Assembly: GCA_949987705.1 (NCBI GenBank)
Contig: OX465281.1
Coordinates: 188,219,112 to 188,283,111 of the forward strand
Reading direction: 5' to 3'
Origin: Thereva unica
Taxonomy: Eukaryota; Arthropoda; Insecta; Diptera; Therevidae
DNA: 64,000 nt
Below, one piece after another: positions 9,529 to 20,530 of the stretch (the stretch's first letter is position 1; every line of letters starts with the position of its first letter). The translations under genes and the position numbers were made by a program. Under the pieces are notes generated by a model that was given only the letters and a program-made list of their open reading frames with translations, was not told the origin of the DNA and ran no database searches.

Positions 9529-11390
9529 TTTTTTTTTTTTTTTTTTTTTTTTTATGTGAAAGTCTAAGCTCAGGTGTCACCCTTTGTACTACCAGTCCTT
9601 CATGACACGTCAACGTCAGGTGTCTGGTAGTAAGCTTAGCTCGAAGGATAGAGAAAGAATAAAACAGATTAAAGGGAGTCTGGGGGGTACATGAGGAGGT
9701 GGAGATGAACCTTGCGTTTAAACTCTTGGGTGTTTTGGGAAAATTGACTGCGGAAGGTTGTTCCACAGTCGAGTTGTTCTCGAAAAGAACGAATTACTAA
9801 ACTGCTGTGTGCGCGAAAATAAGGGCTGTAGATAGTGAGGATGCGAAAGGGCAAGTCTTGTGTTGCGGGAAAAAGATCGCCGTGAAGGCAGGAGATTATA
9901 TATTTCGGTGGAACAGTCGTTATGGTAGATGCGGTAGAATTTTACCAGAGCTATGCTACATTCCTGCAGTGACTTAGTGAATCAATTTTGGAGCAAATGA
10001 CGTCGTCGCCAATGAGTTGGAGAGCGCGGTTCTGCACCTTGTCCAGCCACGCTAAGGTGGTACTCGGTGCCCCTGCCCAGAGATATGAGTTGAATTCGAG
10101 GCGGAGCCGAATGTAGGATTTGTATATTATAGCCCTGGCCGACGGCGGAAGGAGGATTTTGCATCTTTTAAGGAATCCCAAGCATTGAGATGCTTGTTTA
10201 GCGATTTGGAATATGTGATTACTCCATCGCAGATCTTCAGTTAAAGCTATGCCCAGGATATTGAGGGATGGTTCAGCCATCAGTTCTAGACTGTCCACTT
10301 TAATGGGGGGGATTGGGGAGCGCGTTTTCATAGAGAAGAGACAGTATTTTGTTTTCTGTGCGTTGAATTCCACTTGATTCATGAGGCCCCAATCAAGAAT
10401 CAATCTTATGTCCCTGTTGATTGAAGTGGACATAAGTTCACGATCAAGCAGACAAGGTCTGGCCCGTGCTTGTCTTTCTTTATCAAAGCTATACGAGTAA
10501 CGCAAAGTACTGTCATCAGCGAAGCTGTGAAGTGAGTTGGATGGAATTGAGAGCAGGTCATTTAATAAAAACTAGGAAGAGAGCTGGTGATAGAATAGAG
10601 CCCTGCGGAACGCCTGCAGAGATGGAGTGGGGATTAGATTCAACGCCGTCCAATACTACCTTGATTGAGCGGTCGGAAAGGAAACTCTCAATCCAATTCT
10701 TTAGAAGAAAGTCGATGCCAATAGCATGGAGTTTACTCAATAGAGCGGGGTGCCATACTCTATCAAAGGCCTTGGGGATATCGAGAGCTACCAGGCCGGA
10801 TTCACCAAAGCGATGAATGTTTTGGTAGAGGTGTTCTGTTAGGCATACAAGGAGGTCGCCAGTAAATCTTTTCGATCTAAAGCCGTACTGCTTGTCATCC
10901 AATATTTGGTTGCGTTCAAGATATTCCATAAGCCTTCTGTTTATTAATGTCTCCATGATTTTGGAGAGGATAGAAGTGATTGCTATTGGGCGGTAGTTAG
11001 AGGGGTCGCTGGAATCACCTTTTTTCGGTATAGGCAGAACATGAGTCAGTTTCCAGGAGTCAGAGAAAACTCCGGAGAAGTAAGAAAGGGCGAAGAGTTT
11101 GCGCAGAGGTTTAGCCAAAGGTGAAGCGCATTTTTTAAGAACCATAGGGGGAATTTTATCAGGGCCAGTGGATTTATTGGGATCGAGCTCCTTGAGACAC
11201 TAGAACACTTTACGAGTTCTGAAGAAAACTCTGCCCATTGAGTGAGCAGAACCCTCTACAATGGGGGGTTGCACGGCAGTATCAGGCAGGAAGAATTGGA
11301 GGCAAACAGAGATGCGAGTAAGTCAGCCTTGGATTTGCTTTCTGTTAATACCTTCCCATCGTGAATGAAGGGAGGAGATGACGATGTGTT
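9529..11390 (-). mobile_element. CR1/Jockey-like LINE, 5'-truncated, with poly-A tail
   Basis: A minus-strand LINE whose 3' poly-A tail is the 25-T run at 9529-9553. It comprises a 3' UTR of about 400 bp, RT and connection regions, and stops at about 11,390 in the pre-RT linker, where sequence switches to a LINE-A fragment. Other 3' fragments of the family lie at 8562-8661 and 20,140-20,530. The long pure tail suggests this copy is younger than LINE-A. Confidence 0.85.
9951..11385 (-). pseudogene. CR1/Jockey-like reverse transcriptase, frameshifted
   Basis: Encodes the RT of the LINE. Reading down from 11,385: linker with a GKVLTESKSKAD-like segment and LKELDPNKSTGPDKIPP, a stop near 11,200, then from 11,145 WKLTHVLPIPKKGDSS, NYRPIAITSILSKIME, YGFRSKRFTGDLL, VALDIPKAFDRVWHP (motif A), SAGVPQGSILSPALF (motif B). 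After a frame change near 10,555, HSFADDSTLRYS (motif C, FADD catalytic pair) and the thumb/connection region with AEPSLNILGIALT and KSYIRLRLEFNSYLW. The two frames join with one shift; most of the RT is otherwise open, so inactivation may be recent. The stretch ends at SHCRNVA near 9951. Confidence 0.85.
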
Positions 11391-11394
11391 AAAA

Positions 11395-11912
11395 TTTGGA
11401 GATCAACGGGGACCTCAACTAACACCAAATTACGGCTGTTCAACTCCAACATTAAGGCAGTTCTTTTGTACGGTTGCGAAAAATGGAAAATCACCCAATT
11501 CATCACAGGGCGCCTACAAGTTTTCATCAACAGATGCTTTCGTCGCATCCTAAAAAGCCGCTAGCAAGATAGAATTTCAAACGATGAACTATGGCGCCGT
11601 GTCGGCCAAGTAAGAATAGACAACCAAATCAGGCGAAGGAAATGGAATTGGATTGTTTGATTGGATGATTGGAACGCGAAAACGAAAATCTAGCCAAACA
11701 GGCCCTTAACTGGAATCCGCAAGCCGTCGAGTCGGAAGACTTATAACAACGTGGAGGAGAACCTTATTAGCAGAAGCCGCAACAACTGGGAAATCCTGGT
11801 CGGAGCTAAGAGATGTCGCACAAAACAAATTAAGCTGGAGGGCAACGGTTTCCGCCCTATGTCCCTATGTCCTATGTCCCATAAGGGATTAAAGGGGAAT
11901 AAGATGAAAATT
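11395..11912 (+). mobile_element. LINE-A family 3' fragment, copy 2
   Basis: Colinear with the end of LINE-A: AACACCAAATTACGGCTGTT, the C-terminal YGCEKWKITQF-like segment, RNRNGIG-like basic stretch and the 3' UTR (TTTCCGCCCTATGTCCC, GGGATTAAAG). It is 5'-truncated and joins directly to the 5' end of the CR1-like LINE at about 11,390. It carries a small duplication of CCCTATGT near 11,862. Confidence 0.8.
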
Positions 11913-11980
11913 GAATCCGAGTTCGTTGCGTTCCAGTCCGTTCATTATAATTGGGCCCTTAAGGCTAGTTACAAAAATAT

Positions 11981-12187
11981 TTGAATGATAATTTATTAAA
12001 ACGCCATTTGAGTCCTTGTACAGAATTTGCTTTATCCAGAATTTTCTTTTCCTCTCCGGTTACCTCTGTGCATAGCGAAAGATTATTTTCCGAAGTAGGA
12101 AATATTTATGAAGAAAAAATAAATAGATTGTTACATCACAAAGCAGAGAGTCTACACCATAAGTTACCACTGTTAAATTTTACTTGA
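11981..12187 (+). pseudogene. hAT transposase C-terminal (hATC) fragment
   Basis: A 68-residue frame matching the dimerisation end of hAT transposases. Seen: FFSSPVTSVHSERLFSEVG then NIYEEKINRL and a helical end, the family's conserved S-x-x-SER-x-FS-x-x-G and R-x-x-L pattern. The catalytic core and BED finger are absent, so it is a terminal relic. It could serve to identify the autonomous source of the non-autonomous hAT elements in this window, but no link to any of them is shown. Confidence 0.75.
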
Positions 12188-14404
12188 CAAGTTAAAGTTA
12201 AATGGTAGTTTAAATTTTACGATACGTATCAATAACGATGATAAGTTGAGGACTATCATAGCAAATTTCATTTAGGAAATATTGTCGTTGTTGATTTTAA
12301 ATAAAAATTGAATTATGTTATTTTTTTTTTTAAATTTTTGATTTTATAAATAAATGAAGGTTATACAGTGTAGTTGTGTAGTGTTTGTTTCTTTTAAAAA
12401 TAATTCCAACGAACGGTTCCAGAATAAAGCTTTTTTAACAAATATAATTCTTAAAATAATACTTTTTTAAGTATTCGGTAATTATTCGGCAAACTCATCG
12501 AATATTCAGCTTACAAATACGAACATAAAAAAATACATATATCGAATACAAATATTCGCATGGTACGCTCATACTTTTTCTAGACTAAAGGGAGCAAAAT
12601 TGGAACTTAATAAAATGGTATAGTACAAAGGAGCATACTTAATAGACCTGTTCTCCTTCGATTGTGAAAGTCAAGCAGCTGGGGGCATGGTAAGTACTTA
12701 GTTGGGGTTGCGCTAGGTACTGCACTGGTTTTTGGAATACAAATACATCAACAGAGGTGTGCATACCTCTAACCTCTATAGCGGAAGCATTTTTAGATTT
12801 GTTTGCCTGTGGCGGGAGCATGCATACTAGTGTGGCATTTGTTCGCTTTCAAAAAATTAACCAACTAAATTATTTTTACCCGGAACTAAAAAAGATTATA
12901 ATATTAATATTTTGAAAACTTTGGTTTCGATTTTCAGATTCATTGCTATAGCTTCCCTCTCTTTGCTGGCTCTACTCTGCAGGCAGATCTCCAGCATCGG
13001 GAATAATAAATAAAAGTTTGTTCTTTGCTCCTCTTAATAAAATACTGCTCTCATTGATGCCTCCGTATAGCTACATTCCCTTCATGCAGCCAACACGATA
13101 GCTTTCAAACTAAAATTACAATAAAACATCTGACAACCTGGCGCTGAAATTAATTATCGATTTTTGTTCAATCTTCGTAAATTGAAGGACTTAAGCACGT
13201 TAGCATATGTTCATTTATTATTAGCAGCCCGCACCAGCACCTAAGCCTGCCCTCCATCCACGACGCTTAACAATTTCCTGCCGAACAACATTGCAGCTTG
13301 GAATTTCCTTGTTGTGCCCTTAACTGCGATTTGTTTAATACGTAATTAGCAGATGGAGGCTTCCTCTCAAAGCCCGTCATCCTGAAGTAATTTATTAATT
13401 AGCTTCCACAATGGCGGCACAATAAACCTGATTTTGTTGTGGTTTGATAAGTAAAATCTTCGGAGATTGCAAGAAAATCCTCGCCAAAAACCGCCTGAAG
13501 AGCAACAAGAGCAATCCACGTACTCCCGATTGGGTTGTATAGAATAGTAGAGGCTTTACGATGATACCTTGACACAGGTAATTTACTGGAATAAGCTGAA
13601 ACGTCGTACGGTATACCTGATTGTTCGTACTTAATTATTTGCTGCCAAGAAGACTTGGGAATTGAGTTTGCTGTATTGATTGGAAACACTGTTTGACTTG
13701 GGATACAATTGACTGGGTGGTATGTCTGGACTAACGACAATAGACAATTACAGGAATTTTTTGCTTTTGTCAATAGACTCAGGTAAGTCCTTTAATATTA
13801 TTTCCGGGCAATGCGTAATTTTTGCTGGAAGGCGTCTATACTGCGTTACAAATAAAAGAGTCTACCTTTTTCTTGTTCTATTTTTTCTACGAAAACTTTA
13901 ATAAAAATATAATGACAATATTGGGAGAAGATACAGCCAGACTTCTTGGGGCTCTCTTGATGCTAGTGGATTTTTGTGGTTTTGTGTTAAATCCTAATAG
14001 TCCAGGCGCTAGAGCAGTGAAACCTATAACTTTTAGCTTTAACGTGATGTAACGGACTTTTTTGGTGGAATCGGTCAGAAATGACATCCCCAACAATATC
14101 TAGGGGGTGCGCAAGCATGAAACTCCCAGGAAAATTTGTGGTAGCCCAAAAACTGAAAAATTCACTAAAAATTCCCTTTTTTTTTACTTTTCTTGTTAAC
14201 TATCTCTTAACGAAGGTTTCTAAGCGAAAAAGGAGGTGGGTCACAGCCCATACAAAATTACCCCAGGCCCGGCGCAAAAGAAAAGTATCTCAGATTATCG
14301 GCTATAATGAGTATTCAATTTCTGTATAGTTGTTATATCCCGCAACTGTGGCTAAGGTGTTAATAATGCTATTATGTAATTTTTATTCGGGCGAAATGAC
14401 TAAT
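12188..14404. other. No recognised gene
   Basis: About 2.2 kb of unique AT-rich sequence. Frames at 13,399-13,773 (minus) and 13,822-14,052 (plus) have no recognised motif. This is one of the few parts of the window not obviously made of repeats and may be host intergenic or intronic DNA. Confidence 0.45.
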
Positions 14405-14603
14405 TAACCCTGTATTTTTGTAACGCCATCACTTATTTTCATGAATAAGGTATCAGTGTACGCAGAACACTCCCACCTTTCTAAAATTGTAAAGCGACGG
14501 TACCACAGTACCAACTTCCAGAGTTATGAGTCGTCAAAGTCAAAATTTTGTTTTTTTAACAAAAATGTCACCTTCAACCACCTTTTTCTCCAAAATATTC
14601 ATA
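14405..14603 (+). repeat. CCCTGTATTTTTGTAAC-family repeat, copy 1
   Basis: Starts with ACCCTGTATTTTTGTAACG and continues with TTTTCATGAATAAGGTA, CCACCTTTCT and ACCACCTTTTTCTCCAAAA. The same order of blocks occurs in both arms of the inverted repeat at 45,929-46,681 and at 51,116-51,260. It represents one arm only. Confidence 0.7.
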
Positions 14604-14998
14604 GTCAAACAAACTCTATGGGTTTTCTTCATTTTTGTTGCCTTGTCTACAAGACCTTCGTAATCAAAAAGTTCAAATGCAACCATTTCCTCTGATAAGT
14701 AATAAAAATGCCGGAGAAATTTTTTTTTTCATTGCGCACTTTGAAATTTCCTTATTGACATTTTCATAATCTTTTAAATTTTTCAAAAGCTGCAAATCAT
14801 TTCTTGGGTAAATATAAGCAGATCGTGCTTGAAACTAGCTGCTCTAAAGGAAAATAATGGATGCTTTAAAAAATGAACGCAACAAAAATGAAAAAGAACC
14901 ATTGAAGAAGGCGCAACCCAGCAAGCACAGATTTAAATTTGTAACAAATATATGTTACAATTATGTCGAAATCCAGTTTTTTAAACAAATATCATTGC
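14604..14998. other. No recognised gene
   Basis: AT-rich, with a frame from 14,857 that runs into antisense LINE-A and is an artefact. Confidence 0.5.
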
Positions 14999-16305
14999 GC
15001 TCCTTTAATCCCTCATGGGACATAGGGCGGAAAGAGTTGCCCTCCAGCGGACTCTGTTTTGCTCTCAGCTACGACCAGGATCTCCCAGTTGTTGCGGCTT
15101 CTGCTAGTAGGGTTCTCCTCCACGTTATTCTAGGTCTTCCGACTCGACGGGATCCTTGCGGATTCCAGTCAAGGGCCTATTTGGCTAGATTTTCGTTTTT
15201 GCGTCGCAAGGTGTGGCCAACCTAATTCCATTTCCTTTGTCTGATTTGGTCGTCTATCCTTTCTTGGCCGGCACGGCACCATAGTTCTTCGTTTGAAATT
15301 CTATCCTGCCAGCGAATTTTTGGGATACGACGCATGCATCTGTTGATAAAGACTTGTAGGCGTCCTGTGATGAATTGGGGGACTTTCCATGTTTCGCAAC
15401 CGTACAAAAGAACTGCCTTAACGTTGGAGTTGAACAGCCGCAATTTGGTGTTAGTTAAGATCCCCGTTGACCTCCATATGCGAAACAGGCATGCATATGC
15501 GCCTCGTGCTATATTTATTCTGGAATTGAAATCTTTTTCTGCCGAGGTAGCAGAATTTATCTACCAGTTCCATGTCACGGTTATTCAGCGCTGTCCGTTC
15601 AATGGTGTTTGCATTTATCCGCATTTCTTTAGTTTTAGTCGGATTTAGCCTTAAGCCTGCTGGACTACTTTCTGTTGCCAAATTGTTCAACATGTTTTTG
15701 AGGTCCTGGTGTCTGTGGGCCAGCAAACAGATATCATCGGCGTAGTCGAGGTCCTTAAGGCGGTCTACCAAACCCCATTGTATGCCGCCTGTTCGATTAT
15801 CTAGAGCCCCGACAAGGATGTCATTTATTACTATAAGAAATAGTAAAGGCGAAAGTAGGCATCCTTGTCGTACTCCTGAGCTCACCTCAAAGTTGTCGGA
15901 TAATTTTCCATTATGGAGAACTCTGCATTTGGAGTTGTTATATAGGGATTTTATCAACTCCACGTCGCCGCATTGCCTGCCATATAAACCTCCTATTAAC
16001 CGAGTCGAACGCTTTCTCAAAATCTACGAAAGCAAGGTAAAGGGGGATCGGAATTCAGTAGACTGCTCCACTATTATTCTCAAGGTGTTAATGTGATCAA
16101 TGCATGAGCGGTCCTTCCTGAATCCGGCCTGCTGCCTTCTAAACGTTCGATCTACTGCCTCTTTTATCCTATATAGTAATGTATGGGACAAAATTTTGCC
16201 CACTGTAGATAGTAAACAGATGCCTTTCCAGTTGTCGCATATTGTTAGGTCCCCTTTTTTGGTATTTTGACTATGATACCTTCCGTCCAATCTTCCGGAA
16301 AGGTT
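14999..16305 (-). mobile_element. LINE-A family copy 3, 5'-truncated
   Basis: Minus-strand copy beginning at its 3' UTR (antisense of the CCCTATGTCCCATGAGGG block) and truncated in the pre-RT region at about 16,305 (antisense of GAAGATTGGACGGAAGG). It is 5'-truncated, as is normal for LINE insertions. The AAG tail is not retained. Confidence 0.88.
15222..16290 (-). pseudogene. LINE-A reverse transcriptase, copy 3
   Basis: RT and C-terminal region read from 16,290 down: KKGDLTICDNWKGICLLST, LLYRIKEAVDRTF, QAGFRKDRSCIDHI, a frame change near 16,020, then SSGVRQGCLLSPLLF, LDYADDICLLAHRH (motif C, YADD), SPAGLRLNPTKTKEM, FCYLGRK, and in another frame KAVLLYGCETWK and RLQVFINRCMRRI. This copy keeps the YGCETWK thumb/C-terminal block lost in LINE-A, so it helps reconstruct the family layout. 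Two frameshifts and the truncation make it non-functional. Confidence 0.85.
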
Positions 16306-16397
16306 TTTTTAGAGGTTTATATCTAACATACAGAATAGTAGAATTACAATGTTCCCTTGCGTATGGCTCTTGTCGGAGCCCGCCGTGTCTCAATTCG

Positions 16398-16532
16398 ATG
16401 TCCGAGGATACAACTATTGAGTCTGAGCTGGACGATGTTGACGCCGACCACATTTCGTTATTTTCCTCTGAGATAAGTGTTGATGAAGATGACTATAGAA
16501 AAGAAGTGGAAATAGAAGAGATAGAGAGATAA
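16398..16532 (+). CDS. Short acidic open frame followed by a polyadenylation signal (possible gene 3' end)
   Basis: 44 codons from ATG at 16,398: a strongly acidic, Ser-rich tail (MSEDTTIESELDDVDAD ... EVEIEEIER) ending at TAA 16,530-16,532. AATAAA follows at 16,535-16,540. The upstream part of the frame runs into antisense LINE-A at 16,305. This could be the last exon of a host or transposon gene cut by the LINE insertion. Nothing identifies a family. Downstream 16,640-16,800 contains another short coding-looking run (KPLTVRKFCTGHFY). Confidence 0.25.
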   Translation: MSEDTTIESELDDVDADHISLFSSEISVDEDDYRKEVEIEEIER

Positions 16533-16540
16533 TCAATAAA

Positions 16541-17322
16541 ATTATTTCATACCTTGTAACCTATGGACTAGGCCTACTGGGGATACCATGTAAAAACGCT
16601 GCTTGAATTCTACTTAAAAGGTGGAGAGGAAACGAATGCAGCTCGATGCCCGAGTTTTCTCAGCCCCTTATCTCGAAAGCCATTGACTGTACGTAAATTC
16701 TGTACAGGACATTTTTATGCAGATTTATCTAATGAACAGACTTTACTCTGCCAAAATTTACCTAAACCAGATAACTTACGAGATATTCACGAAAAACTGC
16801 TTTTTGTGACCTTTAATATCTCAAGACGCGGACACGAGATTATATGAGACTTTTGACACGTAGAATATACCACTTCTAGAATTTTCCGCTTATTACCACG
16901 AATTCCGAGGTTGACCCCCTTTTTTGCCTTATTTGACTGGACTATACATATATTGTAACTGTCACAAATAGAGTAAATAGTTAACAACCTGAAAGTGACT
17001 TAGTTGTTGTAAGTTTTTATCAAGTCAGTGTTACATTTTAAATGCTCAAAACGCTGCGCTGTGGGGAGGTTTTTGTTCAGTTACAAGGACTTTGGAAAAA
17101 AAAACTGTCAAAAGCTCCATGCTCACCATATTTTTCGTCGTTCTATGCAATTTTATTTAAAAAAAAAATGTTTTTTTTTATTGTTTTTTATATTTGTTAT
17201 AACCACTTTTTAGTGAAATAAGACACTAGGAGCTTAAAAAACTGTGGTTAGCTGTAGTTTTCAGATTGTCATGCTAATATTAAAAATTGAAAATTTTTCT
17301 ATTTTCCCAATTATTTTGAAAA
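16541..17322. other. No recognised gene
   Basis: Apart from the short coding-looking run noted near 16,640-16,800, this is AT-rich and unremarkable. Confidence 0.45.
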
Positions 17323-17431
17323 CTAGTTGGGATGTGGGTTCGACCCTTTCGGTCCACACGATCAACTTCCCAGTATAATGGATGTTGAATATTATGATTG
17401 GATATTTTAATAATAAATGAACAATAGGCAA

Positions 17432-18537
17432 TCTTACTAATATTATAAACGTGAATGTTTGTATGTATGTTTGTTACTCTTTCACGCAAAAACTACTGAA
17501 TGGATTTTAATGAAACTTTACAATAATATAGCTCATATATCAGAATAACATATAGGCTATAATTTATAAAAAAATTCAACATGGCCGCCGAAAACTCAAA
17601 ATGGCCACGCAAATTGTGTTCCGATTTCAATGACAGTTGGTATACAGAGGTTTTTAAGGTCGCTAATAACGAATTTGTTGTCAAAACTTATAAATTCAAA
17701 ATGGCCGTGCCAATATGGCCGACGAATTTGCCAATTGTGTTCCGATTCCAATGAAAATCGAAATCTGGGGGATTTTAAGGTTGCAAATAACGAATTTATG
17801 ATCAAAACTTATAAATTCAAAATGGCGGACGAATTTTTCCAATTGTATTCCGATTCCAATGAAAGTGAATATCTAGGGGTTTTTAAGGTTGCAAATAACG
17901 AATTTATGATCAAAACTTATAAATTCAAAATGGCCGCGCCAATATGGCCGACGAATTTTTCCAATTGTATTCCGATTGCAATGAAAATCGGTATCTGGGG
18001 GCTTTTAGGGCAAACAACGAATTTATGATCAAAGCTTATAAATTCAAAATTGCGGGTCCAATATGACGCACGAATTTTCCCAAGCCACATTCTGAAATGT
18101 AGTAAATTTCTAAAATTCCCTCTAACCAGTATAGAAACAGTAAAAACGGTAGAAAGAGTCGAAGTTTGCAAATTTGTGCGCCCCTACATTGTCATCACGA
18201 GGTTAAACGATGTCATCTATCGCTTCCAAAAAGTTCGATCGGAAAAAACGGGACCTGGAGGAAGCTGTGTTCGGGACGAATACTGAGTAAGAAGGGAGCA
18301 GTGTAACGGCTAACCGAAAAGAGAAAGTTAAAATTCCAATTCACCGAGAAGTTATATGTTTAGATGCATCTACTTGAATACATAACGCTGTTCTAATTGA
18401 ATCACCGATAAGATTGGGAAGAGGCAATTTTTTCCAAATTTATTGTTTTTTCATTATACTTTTTTTCCTACCGCGTACAACGCACACATAATTTTTTTAT
18501 ATTAAAAGGCGTTGCAACGCACGCGGGTTTTTGCTAG
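17432..18537 (+). mobile_element. Helitron A: 1106 bp, TC...CTAG, inserted A|T
   Basis: Starts TCTTACTAATATTATAAAC after host A (17,431) and ends GGGTTTTTGCTAG before host T (18,538). A perfect 12-bp palindrome GCGTTGCAACGC precedes the terminus by about 13 bases. These are the canonical Helitron signatures, with no target duplication. The unoccupied site survives in copy 1 at 5262/5263. No Rep/Helicase is encoded, so it is non-autonomous. Internal: diverged ~108-121 bp repeats. Confidence 0.9.
17660..18050 (+). repeat. Diverged tandem units (~108-121 bp) inside Helitron A
   Basis: The motif GAATTT followed by ACTTATAAATTCAAAATGGC recurs at 17,671, 17,792, 17,900 and 18,019. Spacing is 121, 108 and 119; the short interval lacks a GCCAATATGGCC segment. 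Frames through this array are artefacts. Confidence 0.8.
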
Positions 18538-19037
18538 TATAGAATATATGCATAATACCGAGAATTTGTCACAATTGTTTATCAATATTTTCGCTAAAAT
18601 GTCAAACTAAATGTGCGCACTTACAAGATTAGGATGACGAAAATGTATATAAAATTGATGTATTAATGTTTTTCGGCACCTCAATGAAGTCGATATAGTT
18701 TTTAGTTCGCGCGGTATCGTGCAGGTACAAAAATCACTTAAGTCATTTAAACCAAAAACCCGCTGGACCGAATATTATAAAAATATTTTCAGATTATATT
18801 GTCACTAATACGCTTCGAACGGCACCTCAAGTAAGTCAATATCTTTCGTGGTTCGGGCGATATCGTGCAGGTACAAAAATCACTTACGTCGCTCAAACAA
18901 AAAAACGGCTGGACCGAATTTCATGAAATTCTTTTCAGATCATATTTCGGTTAATACGCTTCGAACGACACCTCAACGACGTCGATATCAGTTTTGGTTC
19001 GCGCGATATCGTGCAGGAAAAAATGACCACATCCGTA

Positions 19038-19071
<34 letters not shown>

Positions 19072-19189
19072 TACTTCCTCCCAATTTTTTGCTTAAAATG
19101 CTCCTGGGACCTTGAAAGATGAAAATACGTTGAAATTTTCGATTTCGATTTTCGGACCGATTACAATAACTTCCTATACTGGGAAGTTA

Positions 19190-20139
19190 AAAATTCTATT
19201 TTTAGGTGGCGCGTGAATTTTCCAGAGGTAAACTACCCACATTCATCAACAAAATGACATTCATTGTATAATTTCGATGTAAAATTCTGCAAAGTTTCAA
19301 TTTTAAAGTACATAGTGAGTAATGTGTTTTGTCTTTTTATTTCATTCCATTATACCTCTGACTTTTGAAACACACTTAAACAGCGCTTTCTTTTTTGTGA
19401 CAAATATGTATATATTATAAAGAATAATAACTTTTCCGGATGTTCAAAATGTTTCATCTCTTTGCGTGCAACTTCAGTTTTGGGCAACAAGCCATTTCAA
19501 ACTTAGCTACAGCACATTTTTCGCCTCGTTGCGACTAAAGTTGTTACAAAATAAACATTAAAGATCTGCTTTTTCAGTCGCAATGGAGCTACAATCGCAA
19601 TACATATTTTATCTTGCGACCATTTTATTTGTTAGAAGGGGAAGTATGGGTGTTTTCGAAAATGCATGACTCTGCAATAATCAGCCACATACTCCCTATC
19701 TTAACATTGAAATGATTCCCTTGATTTAATTGGAAGTAGAGTAAGATAATACTTTAATTCTTTTACTTTGTTTCCTTCGTCTTCCTTTTCCTCCAGCAAA
19801 TTTGGTGGAGTCCCTAAAACTTCCTATAACCGCACCTCGAAGCAAACTAGCTTTACATTTCACGTTTTCAGGAATTTACATGATGGTGCTCATCACGACA
19901 TCTGGTTATAGTCCAGATCAATAAGAACTTTATAAAAATAGCTTAAGCTTCTAGATCCCAAACTCCACATAGAGCTGTGCTAGTGCAACGGAGCTGCAAC
20001 TCCCACAGAACTTAGTTTAATTCTTAGTCCACCTCAACCGACTCCAACGGATCCTAAGAGAATTAATTTCAACTACAGCCTCCACACAAGATTGCAGCCA
20101 AAACACAAATCCACCACAACTGAGTATGCGCCCCAATGT
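19190..20139. other. No recognised gene
   Basis: Unique AT-rich sequence; nothing recognised. Confidence 0.5.
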
Positions 20140-20530
20140 CTATGTCTTATCGCGCCCTTAAACTCATTGAAGATGGCCCCTTTCGCGCCTTCATAGACAC
20201 CTTAAGCCACCCTAGGAATGTAGCAGCCCTCTCCGTACTTTATCGCTATTACCATGGTATAGAAGTGTGTTTATGAATAGAACAACTCGACTGTGAAATA
20301 ATCTCCCGCAGTCAGTATTTTCGAACTCGTACAACACCTTAGAGTTCAAACGTGAGGTTCATCGTCATTTTCTTCTACACCCTCCACACCCCCATAACCT
20401 CTCCTATTCTCCTCTATTCTTCAAACCAAGCTTACTACTAGACATTGCACCATGAACTGAACGACATGACGGACTGGTAGTATAAAGGGTTACTCCTAAG
20501 CTAGGTTTTTTCATATATAAAAAAAAAGAA
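20140..20530 (+). mobile_element. 3' fragment of the CR1/Jockey-like LINE
   Basis: Encodes TLSHPRNVAALSVLYRYYHG (about 20,196-20,260), matching the point where the minus-strand copy reads SLSHCRNVA. It then follows the same 3' end: AACTCGACTGTG, CGCAGTCA, CTTACTACTAGAC, ACTGGTAGTATAAAGGGT and an A-rich tail. It is 5'-truncated. Confidence 0.7.

Larger units (their letters stand above)
17323..19189 (-). mobile_element. Helentron/Helitron2-like element, copy 2, split by a Helitron
   Basis: Same ends as copy 1 (CTAGTTGGGATGTGGG at 17,323; GGGAAGTTA ending 19,189). It is interrupted at 17,431 by a 1106-bp Helitron and resumes at 18,538. Without the Helitron it is 761 bp, 288 bp shorter than copy 1, close to two 146-bp units: here the minisatellite has one A-B pair plus the partial unit. 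Confidence 0.75.

Noticed and set aside
13399..13773. 124-codon minus frame
   Set aside because: No recognised domain; ordinary chance length for this composition is plausible.
17630..18028. 132-codon frame inside Helitron A
   Set aside because: Repetitive translation of the internal tandem units.
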